Source: Desertivibrio insolitus (GTDB lineage: Bacteria; Actinomycetota; Actinomycetes; Actinomycetales; Microbacteriaceae). From it: a stretch of DNA of 64,000 nt. The stretch is from contig NZ_JAFIQW010000001.1 in NCBI RefSeq assembly GCF_017355965.1, positions 1-64,000 on the forward strand, read 5' to 3'. Shown here piece after piece: positions 12,165-22,244 of this stretch. The translations under genes were made by a program, and so were the position numbers. The notes below the pieces were generated by a model. It was not told the origin of the DNA, ran no database searches, and was given only the letters and a program-made list of their open reading frames with translations. Each line of letters starts with the position of its first letter. The first letter of the stretch is position 1.

Positions 12165-13055
12165 TCAGCGGAGCGGGGCGAGGCCCGTCGTCGCGCGGTC
12201 GCGGCGGGTGAGGTCCTGGTGGGTGGCGACCGCGGTCCAGCCGTCGGCGCGCAGCAGTGCCGCCATCTCCGGGCCCTGCGAGTCGCCGTGCTCGATCACG
12301 ACGAGACCGCCCGGCCGAAGCAGCCGGAGCGCCGTGCGTGACACCGCGCGGACGACGTCGAGGCCGTCCTCGCCGCCGTAGAGTGCGGCCGGCGGGTCGA
12401 AACGCTGCACCTCGGGGTCGCGCGGCACCGCGGCATCCGGGATGTACGGCGGGTTGGAGACGACGACGTCGACTCCCCCGTCGAGCTCCGGGAGGGCCTC
12501 GGCGAGATCGGTGAAGACGAGCCGCAGGTTCGCGGCGCCGACGGTCTGCGCGTTCTGCTTCGTCCACACGAACGCGTCGACGCTGTTCTCGACCGCGACG
12601 ACTGAGGCGTGGGGCACCTCGGTCGCGAGCGCGAGCGCGATGGCGCCGCTCCCGGTGCCGAGGTCGACTGCCACGGGGTGCTCGACGGGCACCGCGCGCA
12701 GGGCGTCGATCGCGAGCTGCGCGACGTGCTCGGTCTCGGGCCGCGGCACGAAGACGCCCGGTCCGACCGCGAGCTCGAGCGAGCGGAACGCGGCGACGCC
12801 CGTGATGTGCTGCAGCGGCTCACGGGCGGCGCGGCGGTCGACGAGCCGCTCGTACTCCTCGGCACGAGCGGCGTCGAGCGTCGCGCCGGTGATCGCCTTC
12901 GCCTGCAGTGCGCCCCGGCCGAGTCCCAGCAGGTGGCCGGCGAGCAGCTCGGCGTCGACGGCCGGCGTGGGCACGCCCGCGCGGGCGAGGCGGGCGGCCG
13001 CCCGCTGCAGCGCGTCGCTCAGCGGGACGGCCGTCGCGGCGGCATTCGTCGTCAC
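12165..13055 (-). CDS. prmC: Peptide chain release factor N5-glutamine methyltransferase
   Basis: A 296-residue SAM-dependent enzyme that methylates the GGQ glutamine of release factors. SAM-binding motif VDLGTGSGAIALALA and catalytic substrate-binding VVSNPPYIPD are clear, after an N-terminal helical domain with LQHITGVAAF. Start GTG at 13055 lies two bases beyond the prfA stop, with AGGG six bases upstream inside prfA; PrfA, its substrate, is made from the same transcript. Confidence 0.94.
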   Translation of the reverse strand: MTTNAAATAVPLSDALQRAAARLARAGVPTPAVDAELLAGHLLGLGRGALQAKAITGATLDAARAEEYERLVDRRAAREPLQHITGVAAFRSLELAVGPGVFVPRPETEHVAQLAIDALRAVPVEHPVAVDLGTGSGAIALALATEVPHASVVAVENSVDAFVWTKQNAQTVGAANLRLVFTDLAEALPELDGGVDVVVSNPPYIPDAAVPRDPEVQRFDPPAALYGGEDGLDVVRAVSRTALRLLRPGGLVVIEHGDSQGPEMAALLRADGWTAVATHQDLTRRDRATTGLAPLR

Positions 13056-13057
13056 GC

Positions 13058-14137
13058 TCAGCCCTGGTCGCCGATCTCCGCGAGCCGCGCCTCTTCGTCG
13101 GCCTGGATGCACGACTGGATGACGGGCTCGAGCGCGCCGTCCATCACGCGGTCGAGGTCGTACGCCTTGTAGCCGGTGCGGTGGTCGGCGATGCGGTTCT
13201 CGGGGAAGTTGTACGTGCGGATGCGCTCGGAGCGGTCCATGCCGCGGATTTGGCTCTTGCGGGCGTCGCTCGCCGCGGCGGCGAGCTCCTCCTGCTGGCG
13301 GGCGAGCAGCCGGGCGCGGAGCACGCGCATGGCCGCCTCGCGGTTCTGCAGCTGGCTCTTCTCGTTCTGCATCGACACGACGATGCCGGTGGGCACGTGG
13401 GTGATGCGCACGGCCGAGTCGGTCGTGTTGACGGACTGGCCGCCGGGGCCGGACGAGCGGTACACGTCGATCTTGAGGTCGTTCTGGTTGATCTCGACCT
13501 CTTCGGGCTCGTCGACCTCGGGGAAGACGAGCACGCCGGTCGTCGAGGTGTGGATGCGGCCCTGCGACTCGGTCGCCGGCACGCGCTGCACGCGGTGCAC
13601 GCCGCCCTCGTACTTCAGGTGCGCCCAGACGCCCTGCGACGGGTCGGACGAGTTCGACTTGATCGCGACCTGCACGTTCTTGTACCCGCCGAGGTCGGAC
13701 TCGTCGCGCTCGAGGAGCTCGGTCTTCCAGCCCTTCGACTCGGCGTAGTGGATGTACATGCGCAGAAGGTCCGCCGCGAACAGCGCGCTCTCCGCGCCGC
13801 CCTCGCCGCCCTTGATCTCCATGATCACGTCGCGCCCGTCGTCGGGGTCGCGCGGGATCAGGAGCCGACGCAGCTTCTCCTGACGCTCGAGCACGGATGC
13901 CTCGAGGCCGGGGATCTCCTCGGCGAACGCCTCGTCGTCCTTCGCGAGTTCGCGGGCCGCGTCGAGGTCATCGACCGCCTGCGTCCACGCCGTGTGCGCA
14001 GCCACGATCTGGCTGAGCTCGGCGTAGCGACGGTTGATCTTCCTCGCACGGGCGGCGTCCGCGTGGACGGCGGGGTCGGCGAGCTGGGCCTGCAGGTCCT
14101 CGTGCTCAGCGAGCAGGACGGCTACCGACTCGAACAC
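13058..14137 (-). CDS. prfA: Peptide chain release factor 1
   Basis: A 359-residue release factor reading UAA and UAG. The peptidyl-hydrolysis motif is [16 protein letters not shown] near residue 225, and the stop-codon recognition region PATE lies near residue 187. GTG start at 14137, three bases after the rho stop. In mycobacteria rpmE sits between rho and prfA; here it is absent and the two are directly adjacent. Confidence 0.96.
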   Translation of the reverse strand: MFESVAVLLAEHEDLQAQLADPAVHADAARARKINRRYAELSQIVAAHTAWTQAVDDLDAARELAKDDEAFAEEIPGLEASVLERQEKLRRLLIPRDPDDGRDVIMEIKGGEGGAESALFAADLLRMYIHYAESKGWKTELLERDESDLGGYKNVQVAIKSNSSDPSQGVWAHLKYEGGVHRVQRVPATESQGRIHTSTTGVLVFPEVDEPEEVEINQNDLKIDVYRSSGPGGQSVNTTDSAVRITHVPTGIVVSMQNEKSQLQNREAAMRVLRARLLARQQEELAAAASDARKSQIRGMDRSERIRTYNFPENRIADHRTGYKAYDLDRVMDGALEPVIQSCIQADEEARLAEIGDQG

Positions 14138-14140
14138 GGC

Positions 14141-16495
14141 CTAGTGGTGATCCTTGTCGCCGTGGCCGTGGCCGTTCCCCGGCTGGGGCAGCGACTTCTG
14201 GATCTGCATGAGGAACTCGACGTTCGACTGCGTCTCCTTGAGCTTGCCGAGCACGATCTCGAGCGCCTGCTGCGGGTCGAGGCCGGCGAGCGCGCGGCGG
14301 AGCTTCCAGGTGACCTTGACCTCGTCGGCGCCCATGAGCATCTCCTCGCGGCGGGTGCCGGAGGCGTTGACGTCGACGGCGGGGAAGATGCGCTTGTCGG
14401 CGAGCTGACGAGAGAGGCGCAGCTCCATGTTGCCGGTGCCCTTGAACTCCTCGAAGATCACCTCGTCCATCTTCGAACCGGTCTCGACGAGCGCGGTGGC
14501 GAGGATCGTCAGCGAGCCGCCGTCCTCGATGTTGCGCGCGGCGCCGAAGAAGCGCTTCGGCGGGTAGAGCGCCGACGAGTCGACACCGCCGGAGAGGATG
14601 CGGCCGGATGCCGGGGCCGCGAGGTTGTACGCACGGCCGAGGCGGGTGATGGAGTCGAGCAGCACGACGACGTCGTGACCGAGCTCGACGAGGCGCTTGG
14701 CGCGCTCGATGGCGAGTTCGGCGACGGTCGTGTGGTCCTCGGCGGGACGGTCGAAGGTCGACGCGATGACCTCGCCCTTGACCGTGCGCTGCATGTCGGT
14801 GACCTCTTCGGGGCGCTCGTCGACGAGCACGACCATGAGGTGGACCTCGGGGTTGTTGCGGGTGATCGCATTGGCGATCGCCTGCAGCACGACCGTCTTG
14901 CCGGCCTTGGGCGGCGAGACGATGAGGCCGCGCTGACCCTTGCCGATCGGCGACACGAGGTCGATGATGCGGGTCGAGATCTTCTCGGGAACCGACTCGA
15001 GGCGCAGACGCTCCTGCGGGTAGAGCGGGGTCAGCTTGCTGAACTCGACGCGGTTGCCGAGCTCCTCGAGGGGCAGCCCGTTGACGCTGTCGATCCTGAC
15101 GATCGCGTTGTACTTCTGGCGGCCCTGGTTCTCGCCCTCGCGCGGCTGGCGGATGGCGCCGACGACGGCGTCGCCCTTGCGGAGGTTGTACTTCTTGACC
15201 TGGCCGAGCGAGACGTAGACGTCGTTCGTGCCGGGCAGGTAGCCGCTCGTGCGGACGAACGCGTAGTTGTCGAGCACGTCGAGGATGCCCGCGACGGGGA
15301 TGAGGACGTCGTCCTCGCTGATCTCGGGCTCGAACTCGTCGCCCGCGGTGCCGCGGCCGCGCTTGCGGTCGCGGTAGCGGTTGCGGCCGGAGCGGCCCTC
15401 GTCGTCCTGCTGGCCGCCCTGCTGGCCGCCCTGCTGCTGGCGCTCGGGCTCCTGCGCGGTCTGCTGCTGGCCACCCTGCTGCTGGCCGCCCTGCTGCGGC
15501 GCCTGCTGCTGACCGTTCTGCTGCTGCTCGTTGCCGCCGCCGTTGTTGCGGTTGCGGTTGCGGCCACGACGGCGTCCACCGCCCTGCTGCTGCTGGTTGT
15601 CCTGCTGGCCGGACTCGGCGTCGCCGTCCTCGGCGGGCTGGTCGGCGGACTGCTCGCCCTGCTGCCGACCCTCGGTCGCGGCGGGCTGGGCGTCCTGCTG
15701 CGCGGCCTGCTCGGCCGGAGCGGGCTGCTCGGCGGCGAGGTCGAGCGATGCGGCGTCGGCGGCGGGCTGCGCGGCATCCGTCGCCGGGGCCTCGCCGAGG
15801 CCGACCTCGGAGCTGTTCACGTGGGCGGCGGCGCTCTTCGGCGCGGCGGAGAGCGCGTCGGCGCTCGTCGCGCGGCGCGAGCGGCGGCGGGGCGCCTTGG
15901 TCGGCGCGGCGGCGGGCTCGGCCTCGACGACCGGAGCGCCCTCGGCGTCGGGGGCCGGGGTCTCGACCTCGCCCGCGGCAGGGGTCTCGGTGGAGGGGGT
16001 CTCGGTGGAGGGGGTCTCGACGGCGGCGTCGGCCTCGGTCGGCGCGACGTCGGTCGCAGCGGCGGCCTCCTCAGCGGGTGCCGGCACCTCGGAGGCGACC
16101 TCGACGGCCGGCTCCTCGGCGGGGGCCTCCTCGGCCACGGCGGGCTCGGCGACGGGCTCGCCCGCCTCCTCGGCGACGGCGGCGTCGGACGCGGCGGCGT
16201 CGTCCGATGCAACGGCATCAGCCGCGGCGACGGTGTCGCCCGAGGCGGCGGCCTCGGCCGGCGCGCCGTCGGTCTCGGGCTGCTCGTCGACCGGCGCGTC
16301 GCCCTCGGGCGAGGTCACGGTCGCCGCGTCCTCCGGCTGCGCTTCAGAGATTGCTGCCACGAGTTCTCCTTTTCGAAGTTTGGACGCACCCTTGATGCCG
16401 AGCTGGGCGGCGAGAGCGACGAGCTCCGGCAGGCGCAGCGCGGACAGGCGTGCGTGAGAGTCCGCGCCCTCGGGGCGGACGTCTAGATCAGACAC
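14141..16495 (-). CDS. rho: Transcription termination factor Rho with long low-complexity N-terminal insertion
   Basis: A 784-residue Rho. Residues 1-50 are the N-terminal helical domain ([20 protein letters not shown]). About residues 50-250 are acidic and rich in Ala, Glu, Val, Pro, Thr, including a short STETP repeat; about 250-380 are rich in Gln, Gly, Asn and Arg. The conserved core starts near 392 ([23 protein letters not shown]-binding cold-shock fold), with Walker [13 protein letters not shown] near 520 and [13 protein letters not shown]. The core alone is the length of Escherichia coli Rho, so the extra sequence is an insertion between the first helices and the core, as in other high-GC actinobacteria. 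Confidence 0.96.
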   Translation of the reverse strand: MSDLDVRPEGADSHARLSALRLPELVALAAQLGIKGASKLRKGELVAAISEAQPEDAATVTSPEGDAPVDEQPETDGAPAEAAASGDTVAAADAVASDDAAASDAAVAEEAGEPVAEPAVAEEAPAEEPAVEVASEVPAPAEEAAAATDVAPTEADAAVETPSTETPSTETPAAGEVETPAPDAEGAPVVEAEPAAAPTKAPRRRSRRATSADALSAAPKSAAAHVNSSEVGLGEAPATDAAQPAADAASLDLAAEQPAPAEQAAQQDAQPAATEGRQQGEQSADQPAEDGDAESGQQDNQQQQGGGRRRGRNRNRNNGGGNEQQQNGQQQAPQQGGQQQGGQQQTAQEPERQQQGGQQGGQQDDEGRSGRNRYRDRKRGRGTAGDEFEPEISEDDVLIPVAGILDVLDNYAFVRTSGYLPGTNDVYVSLGQVKKYNLRKGDAVVGAIRQPREGENQGRQKYNAIVRIDSVNGLPLEELGNRVEFSKLTPLYPQERLRLESVPEKISTRIIDLVSPIGKGQRGLIVSPPKAGKTVVLQAIANAITRNNPEVHLMVVLVDERPEEVTDMQRTVKGEVIASTFDRPAEDHTTVAELAIERAKRLVELGHDVVVLLDSITRLGRAYNLAAPASGRILSGGVDSSALYPPKRFFGAARNIEDGGSLTILATALVETGSKMDEVIFEEFKGTGNMELRLSRQLADKRIFPAVDVNASGTRREEMLMGADEVKVTWKLRRALAGLDPQQALEIVLGKLKETQSNVEFLMQIQKSLPQPGNGHGHGDKDHH

Positions 16496-16510
16496 TGGAA
16501 AGAGATCCTT

Positions 16511-16537
16511 TCGCCCTCCGCGTCAGAAGGCGGAGGG
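16511..16537 (-). other. Hairpin in the rho leader
   Basis: GCCCTCCGC and the facing GGCGGAGGG form a stem of about eight pairs within the 133-base gap between thrB and rho, ending just upstream of the rho Shine-Dalgarno AAAGGAT (16501-16509 region). It may end thrB transcription or regulate rho; there is no U tract. Confidence 0.4.
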
Positions 16538-16628
16538 TGAGACGCCGCTCTCTCGAGATCGACGCCCGTCCCGGGGGGATTTCGCTACCGAGATCGAGCG
16601 AGCGGCTGTTGAAAAGCGATCCGGGGGC

Positions 16629-17573
16629 CTACGGGTGAGCAGGACTCGTCGCGGATCGCGGCACCACTGTAGCACCTTTGATATCCACGGCCAGCATGAG
16701 GGCCTGCCACGTGTTACCGGATGCCTCGGCGACGATCTCCTGCGCGAGCAGGCGCTGCCCCGGGTCGCTACCGAGCACGAGGATCGACGGCCCCGCGCCC
16801 GACACGGCGGCGGCGAGGCCGCGCTCGCGGAGGCGGGTGACGAGGTCGAAGGTCTCGGGCATGGCGCTCGCGCGGTAGTTCTGGTGCAGCTTGTCCTCGG
16901 TGGCGACGAGCAGCAGCTCGGGGCTCTGGATGAGGGCGGCGATCAGCAGCGCCGAGCGGGAGACGTTGAAGATGGCGTCCTGGTGCGGCACGGACTCGGG
17001 CTGCAGGCTCCGGGCGAGGGCGGTCGACATCGTCGCCTCGGGCACGAGCACGACCGGCGAGACGCCGCGGTGCACGGAGAGCTTCTTGTACTTCGGGCCG
17101 TTGTCGGTAACCCACGCGATCGTGAGCCCGCCGAAGAGGGCCGGGGCGACGTTGTCGGGGTGGCCCTCCATGTCGTTGGCGAGCGTGAGCAGCGCCTCGG
17201 CGTCGAGGTCGACGACGCCCTCGAGCAGCCCCTTCGCCGCCATGACGCCCGCGACGATCGCGGCGCCCGAGGAGCCGAGGCCGCGCCCGTGCGGGATCGA
17301 GTTGTGCGCCACGAGCTCGAGCCCGGGCAGCGGCTGCCCGACGACCTCGAAGACGTGGGCGATGGAGCGCACCACGAGGTTGGTCTCGTCGGTGGGCACG
17401 GAGCCCTCCCCCACACCGTGCACCTCGACGCGCGCGCCGGTGCCGGGAACGGCGGTCACCTCGAGCTCGTCGTACAGGGCGAGAGCCATGCCGAGCGTGT
17501 CGAAGCCGGGGCCGAGGTTGGCCGTCGTCGCGGGCACCTTGACCGCGACGGAGCGGCCGACGACCGCGCTCAC
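16629..17573 (-). CDS. thrB: Homoserine kinase
   Basis: A 314-residue GHMP kinase that phosphorylates homoserine on the way to threonine. Motifs: [16 protein letters not shown] at the N-terminus, the phosphate-binding loop [14 protein letters not shown] near residue 93, and [13 protein letters not shown] near the C-terminus. GTG start overlaps the thrC stop by four bases (GTGA), so translation is coupled within hom-thrC-thrB. Confidence 0.96.
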   Translation of the reverse strand: MSAVVGRSVAVKVPATTANLGPGFDTLGMALALYDELEVTAVPGTGARVEVHGVGEGSVPTDETNLVVRSIAHVFEVVGQPLPGLELVAHNSIPHGRGLGSSGAAIVAGVMAAKGLLEGVVDLDAEALLTLANDMEGHPDNVAPALFGGLTIAWVTDNGPKYKKLSVHRGVSPVVLVPEATMSTALARSLQPESVPHQDAIFNVSRSALLIAALIQSPELLLVATEDKLHQNYRASAMPETFDLVTRLRERGLAAAVSGAGPSILVLGSDPGQRLLAQEIVAEASGNTWQALMLAVDIKGATVVPRSATSPAHP

Positions 17574-18664
17574 GCGCCGGCTCCGAGGCCGAGCACGCCG
17601 GCGATCTCGGCGACGTCGACGGCGACCGAGGTGGGCTGCACGTCGCCGCCGTCGGCGTTGCGCAGCGCCCACTGCGGGTCCTTCAGGCCGTGCCCGGTGA
17701 CGGTCAGCACGACCGTCGACCCGGCGGGGACGACGCCCGCGGCGGAGCGCTCGAGCAGACCGGCGACGCTGATCGCGCTCGCGGGCTCGACGAAGATGCC
17801 GACCTCGGCGGAGAGGATGCGGTGCGCCTCGAGGATCTTCTCGTCGCTGATCGCGCCGAAGTAGCCGTTGCTCACCTCGTGGGCCTCGAGGGCCAGCTGC
17901 CAGCTGGCGGGGTTGCCGATGCGGATCGCGCTCGCGATCGTCTCGGGGTTGCGCACGATCTCGCCGCGGACGAGCGGCGCGGAGCCCGCGGCCTGGAAGC
18001 CGAACATGCGGGGCAGGCGCGTGGCGACGCCGCGCTCGGCCTCCTCGCGGTAGCCGCGGAAGTAGGCGGTGTAGTTGCCGGCGTTGCCGACGGGGATGAA
18101 GTGGAAGTCGGGCGCGTCGCCGAGCACGTCGACGACCTCGAACGCGGCCGTCTTCTGGCCCTCGATGCGGTCGGGGTTCACCGAGTTGACGAGGTGCACG
18201 GGGTAGTTGGCGCTGAGCTCGCGGGCGATGTCGAGGCAGTCGTCGAAGTTGCCGCGCACCTGCAGCAGCTGGGCGTCGTGCGCGATCGCCTGGCTGAGCT
18301 TGCCCATCGCGATCTTGCCCTCGGGCACGAGCACGGCGGAGGTGATACCGGCGTAGGTGGCGTATGCGGCGGCGGATGCCGAGGTGTTGCCGGTCGAGGC
18401 GCAGATGACGGCCTTCGCACCGTGCTCGACGGCTTTCGAGATCGCCATCGTCATGCCGCGGTCCTTGAACGACCCCGTCGGGTTCATGCCCTCGTACTTG
18501 ACGAAGACGCGCGCGCCCGTGCGGCGCGACAGCGCGTGCGCCTCGATGAGCGGCGTGCCACCCTCACCCAGGGTGACGACCGGGGTGGCATCCGTCACGT
18601 TCAACCGGTCCGCGTACTCGCGGATGACGCCGCGCCACTGCCGGCTTACGATCTGACCAGGCAT
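17570..18664 (-). CDS. thrC: Threonine synthase
   Basis: A 364-residue PLP enzyme that turns O-phosphohomoserine into threonine. The PLP lysine is in [16 protein letters not shown] (about residue 70) and the phosphate-binding loop is [28 protein letters not shown] is also diagnostic. The ATG at 18664 overlaps the hom stop as TGATG and has GAGGGA five bases upstream; a GTG one codon earlier (18667) is too close to that site. Confidence 0.96.
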   Translation of the reverse strand: MPGQIVSRQWRGVIREYADRLNVTDATPVVTLGEGGTPLIEAHALSRRTGARVFVKYEGMNPTGSFKDRGMTMAISKAVEHGAKAVICASTGNTSASAAAYATYAGITSAVLVPEGKIAMGKLSQAIAHDAQLLQVRGNFDDCLDIARELSANYPVHLVNSVNPDRIEGQKTAAFEVVDVLGDAPDFHFIPVGNAGNYTAYFRGYREEAERGVATRLPRMFGFQAAGSAPLVRGEIVRNPETIASAIRIGNPASWQLALEAHEVSNGYFGAISDEKILEAHRILSAEVGIFVEPASAISVAGLLERSAAGVVPAGSTVVLTVTGHGLKDPQWALRNADGGDVQPTSVAVDVAEIAGVLGLGAGA

Positions 18665-19974
18665 CACAGTCCCTCGACTCTCAACACGCTGACGACGCGT
18701 GTGACGACGTCGCTCTTCTCAAGCTCCCGCACGGTCGCGGCCAGATCGGCCTCGGTCTCCTCGTGCGTGACGATCACCAGGGTAGCGGTGGGGTCGTCGC
18801 CTCCCGGCGCGCCCTGCTGGACGGCCTCGACCGAGACGCCCTGCTCGCTGAAGATGGTCGCGATCGCCGCGAGCACGCCGGGCTGGTCGACCACGGAGAG
18901 CGTGATCTGGTAGCGCGTGCGGATCGCGTCGATCGGCAGCGCGGGCAGCTCGGCGTGCGTCGACTCGCCGACGCCGGGCCCGCCGGCGACGTGGCGGCGG
19001 GCGGCGGAGACGACGTCGCCGAGCACGGCGGAGGCCGTCTGCACTCCCCCGGCGCCTGCGCCGTAGAACATGAGCGGCCCGGCGGCCTCGGCCTCGACGA
19101 ACACCGCGTTGTTGGCGCCGCGGACGGCGGCGAGCGGATGCGTGCGCGGGATCAGCGCCGGATAGACGCGGGCGCTGACGCCGTCCTCCCCCGAGATCGG
19201 ATCGACGATCCGCTCGGCGATCGCGAGGAGCTTGACGACGTAGCCGCCGTTCCGCGCCTGCACGACGGTGTCGAGGGTGATTCCCTCGATGCCCTCGCGG
19301 TGCACGGCGGACGCGGGCACGACGGTGTGGAAGGCGAGGCTCGCGAGGATGCCCGCCTTCTGCGCGGCGTCGTAGCCGCCGACGTCCGCGGTGGGGTCGG
19401 CCTCCGCATAGCCGAGCTCGGTCGCGACGGCGAGGGCGGCCTCGAGCGACTCGCCCTCGGAGTCCATGCGGTCGAGCACGAAGTTCGTCGTGCCGTTGAC
19501 GATGCCGAGGATGCGCTGAACCCGGTCGCCCGCGAGGCTGTCGCGCAGCGGGCGGATGATCGGGATGGCGCCGCCGACGGCGGCCTCGTAGTAGAGCTGC
19601 GCGCCGACCTGCTCGGCCGCGTCGAACAGCTCCGGTCCGTGGTTGGCGAGCAGCGCCTTGTTGCCGGTCACGACGTCGGCGCCGGAGCTCAGCGCCTGCA
19701 GCAGGTAGCTGCGGGCGGGCTCGATGCCGCCCATCAGCTCCACGACGATGTCGGCGCCGAGGATGAGCGACTCGGCGTCGGTGGTGAGCAGCTCCCGGGG
19801 CACGGTGTCGGGACGGGGCGCGTCGACGTTGCGCACCGCGATCCCGATGAGCTCGAGGCCCGCGCCGATGCGCGCGGCGAGCTCGTCGGAGTGCTCGAGC
19901 ATGAGCGTGGCCACCTGGGAGCCGACGCTGCCGGCCCCGAGCAGGGCCACCCGGAGATTGCGGTACTCGATCAT
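18664..19974 (-). CDS. hom: Homoserine dehydrogenase with ACT domain
   Basis: A 436-residue NAD(P)-dependent enzyme that reduces aspartate semialdehyde to homoserine, feeding both threonine (thrB/thrC here) and methionine (metX/metY at 59.6-62.3 kb). N-terminal Rossmann loop [14 protein letters not shown], catalytic region [16 protein letters not shown] and [14 protein letters not shown]; a C-terminal ACT domain (about 355-430, [20 protein letters not shown]) is the usual site of threonine feedback inhibition. Confidence 0.96.
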   Translation of the reverse strand: MIEYRNLRVALLGAGSVGSQVATLMLEHSDELAARIGAGLELIGIAVRNVDAPRPDTVPRELLTTDAESLILGADIVVELMGGIEPARSYLLQALSSGADVVTGNKALLANHGPELFDAAEQVGAQLYYEAAVGGAIPIIRPLRDSLAGDRVQRILGIVNGTTNFVLDRMDSEGESLEAALAVATELGYAEADPTADVGGYDAAQKAGILASLAFHTVVPASAVHREGIEGITLDTVVQARNGGYVVKLLAIAERIVDPISGEDGVSARVYPALIPRTHPLAAVRGANNAVFVEAEAAGPLMFYGAGAGGVQTASAVLGDVVSAARRHVAGGPGVGESTHAELPALPIDAIRTRYQITLSVVDQPGVLAAIATIFSEQGVSVEAVQQGAPGGDDPTATLVIVTHEETEADLAATVRELEKSDVVTRVVSVLRVEGL

Positions 19975-21368
19975 CGCTGGACTCCCATGTCGCGGGCGAG
20001 CAGGTCGTCCTCGGTCTCGCCGCGGACGATGAGCCGGGCCTCGCCGTCGGAGACGGCGACCACCGGCGGACGGGTCAGGTAGTTGTAGTTCGACGCGAGT
20101 GACCAGCAGTACGCGCCCGTGGCGGGCACGCCCAGCACGTCGCCGGAGTGCACGTCGCGCGGCAGGTACTCGGCGTCGACGACGATGTCGCCGGACTCGC
20201 AGTGCTTGCCCGCGACGCGCACGAGCGCGGGGTCGGCGTCGGAGGAGCGCGAGACGATGCGGGCGGAGTAGTCCGCGCCGTAGAGGGCGGTGCGGATGTT
20301 GTCGCTCATGCCACCGTCGACGCTCACGTAGATGCGCTCCGCCGGGTCGCCGTCGACCTCGGAGACGAGCACGGGCTTGATCGTGCCGACCGTGTACAGC
20401 GTCGTCGTGGACGGGCCGATGATCGACCGCCCGGGTTCGACGGCGATGTGGGGCAGGGGGACGCCGAGCGCCGCGGCCTCGGTGGCCACGATGTCGGCCA
20501 TGGACCGGGCGATGTCCCGCACGTCGGGGGCGTCGTCGGCGGAGGTGTAGGCGATGCCGAAGCCGCCGCCGAGGTTGAGCTCGGGCACGGGGCCGCCCTC
20601 GAGCAGTTCCGCGGTGACGCGGAACAGCCGGCGCGCGGCCTCCACGAAGCCCGCGGTGTCGAAGATCTGCGAGCCGATGTGGCTGTGCAGCCCCATGAAG
20701 TCGAGCGAGTCGGTGGCGCGGATGCGCGTGACGAGCTCCGGCACGTCGGCGAGCGGGATGCCGAACTTCTGGTCCTCCCGCGCCGTCGCGAGGAACTCGT
20801 GGGTAGAGGCGTGCACGCCGCTGTTCACGCGGAGCCGCACCCGCTGTCGCACGCCGTGTCGCGCCGCGGCCTCGGCGACGACGCCGATCTCGCTCTCGCT
20901 GTCGAGGATGATCGTGCCGATGCCCACGCGCACCGCGCGGTCGATCTCGCCGTGGGACTTGTTGTTGCCGTGGAAGCCGAGGCGCGCGGGGTCCACGCCC
21001 GCGGCGAGGGCCACGGCGAGCTCTCCCCCGCTCGCGACGTCGATGTTGAGCCCCGCCGCCGTCATCCAGCGCGCCACCTCGGTGCAGAGGAACGCCTTGC
21101 CGGCGTAGTAGACGCTCGCGGTGGTGCCGACGCGGCCGAACTCACCCGTGAAGGCGGCGTGGATCTCGGCGGCGCGGGCACGGGCATCCGCCTCGTCGAC
21201 GACGTAGACGGGCGTGCCGAAGCGCTCGACGAGCTCGGTGGCGCGGATGCCGGCGATCTCGAGTTCGCCGGCGTCGTTGCGCCGGGAGTTGCGCGACCAC
21301 ACGCTCGGCGCGAGCGCGTTCGGGTCCTGCGGCTCGGTGAGCCAGGCGGGTGCGAGCGGATTGGGCAC
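19971..21368 (-). CDS. lysA: Diaminopimelate decarboxylase
   Basis: A 465-residue PLP enzyme making lysine from meso-diaminopimelate. The PLP lysine lies in YYAGKAFLC, with HSHIGSQIFD, LGGGFGIAY and the partner-subunit cysteine motif CESGD. The GTG at 21368 (reading VPNPLAPAWL) is favoured by TGAGG six to seven bases upstream; an in-frame GTG at 21380 is the alternative. Stop overlaps the hom ATG, so lysA and hom are coupled. In mycobacteria argS directly precedes lysA; here an LmeA-type gene lies between. Confidence 0.95.
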   Translation of the reverse strand: MPNPLAPAWLTEPQDPNALAPSVWSRNSRRNDAGELEIAGIRATELVERFGTPVYVVDEADARARAAEIHAAFTGEFGRVGTTASVYYAGKAFLCTEVARWMTAAGLNIDVASGGELAVALAAGVDPARLGFHGNNKSHGEIDRAVRVGIGTIILDSESEIGVVAEAAARHGVRQRVRLRVNSGVHASTHEFLATAREDQKFGIPLADVPELVTRIRATDSLDFMGLHSHIGSQIFDTAGFVEAARRLFRVTAELLEGGPVPELNLGGGFGIAYTSADDAPDVRDIARSMADIVATEAAALGVPLPHIAVEPGRSIIGPSTTTLYTVGTIKPVLVSEVDGDPAERIYVSVDGGMSDNIRTALYGADYSARIVSRSSDADPALVRVAGKHCESGDIVVDAEYLPRDVHSGDVLGVPATGAYCWSLASNYNYLTRPPVVAVSDGEARLIVRGETEDDLLARDMGVQR

Positions 21369-21484
21369 GAGCGACCTCACGGGCGATGTCTGGGGGTGAG
21401 AGCGAGCGGACCCGGATTGGTCCCTGAAGCCGAGGAAATGATAGCGGGACCCCCGACACCGCCTCGGGCGCCGGAGTCCCCGGG

Positions 21485-22243
21485 TTACGAGCAGGAGCCG
21501 GTCTGCTGCAGCGCGTCGGCCGAGAGCGGCACGTCGCTGCCCTCGACCTCGACGCTCACGCCGTCGGGCGAGACGTCGATGCCCTGCAGGGTGAACGCCG
21601 CGGGCAGGAGCGCCGCGGCGCACAGTCGCTGGTCGAAGCGGCCCGGATCGATGAGCTCGCCGAGGTTCACCTGCGCGTTCCCGGATGCCACCTCGAGCGC
21701 TGTCGCGCGCAGCAGCACGCTGTCGCCGTCGAGCTCCGGCACGAGCGTGACGACGATCGAGGGCTCGATGACGAGGAGGTCGACGACCGTCTCGTAGGTG
21801 ATCTCGCCGTCGCCGAACGAGATCGACTCGTTGCCGCCCTCCGGCAGCGCGAGGCCCGCGCGCACGGCATCCGGGGAGAGGAGGAAGGTTCCCTCCATCC
21901 GCTCGACGCTGCCGGTGCGCTCGATCGGCACCCCGAAGGCGGAGAGGTCGGCGTCGACCGCGGTGCCGCCGACGATGAGATCGGGAGCGGTGACGTCGAC
22001 CCGGTCGAGCGACCCGGCGAGCACCTGCGCGGTGAACGGGAAGCCCTGGATCGACGCGTCGACGTCGCCGGCGCCGCCGAGCTGCTCGCGCAGTTCGGTC
22101 TCGATGCGGTCCTCGGCGATCGAGCGGCCGACCGTCTCGGCGAGCACGAAGGCCGCGACGATGAGCAGCACCACGACGAGCGCGAGGACGAGGAGGACCC
22201 GCCGTCCGCGTCCCCGGCGCCCGGTCGTCGTGGCGGAACTCAC
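21485..22243 (-). CDS. DUF2993 / LmeA-type lipid-binding exported protein
   Basis: A 252-residue protein with a basic N-terminus and one membrane or signal segment (about residues 15-37, VLLVLALVVVLLIVAAFVLAE) followed by a mainly beta extracytoplasmic domain. The pattern RIETELREQLGGAGDVDASIQGFPF matches in type the DUF2993 family, whose mycobacterial member LmeA binds phospholipids and acts in mannan elongation. Here the role is inferred from family only. It begins two bases after argS ends. Confidence 0.75.
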   Translation of the reverse strand: MSSATTTGRRGRGRRVLLVLALVVVLLIVAAFVLAETVGRSIAEDRIETELREQLGGAGDVDASIQGFPFTAQVLAGSLDRVDVTAPDLIVGGTAVDADLSAFGVPIERTGSVERMEGTFLLSPDAVRAGLALPEGGNESISFGDGEITYETVVDLLVIEPSIVVTLVPELDGDSVLLRATALEVASGNAQVNLGELIDPGRFDQRLCAAALLPAAFTLQGIDVSPDGVSVEVEGSDVPLSADALQQTGSCS

Positions 22244-22244
22244 G

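Noticed and set aside
12908-16486. Very long plus-strand open frame (about 1190 codons) opposite rho and prfA
   Set aside because: It is the antisense shadow of GC-rich genes: rho, prfA and prmC have full motifs on the minus strand, while this frame reads as Arg/Ala/Leu-rich low-complexity sequence without a ribosome-binding site.
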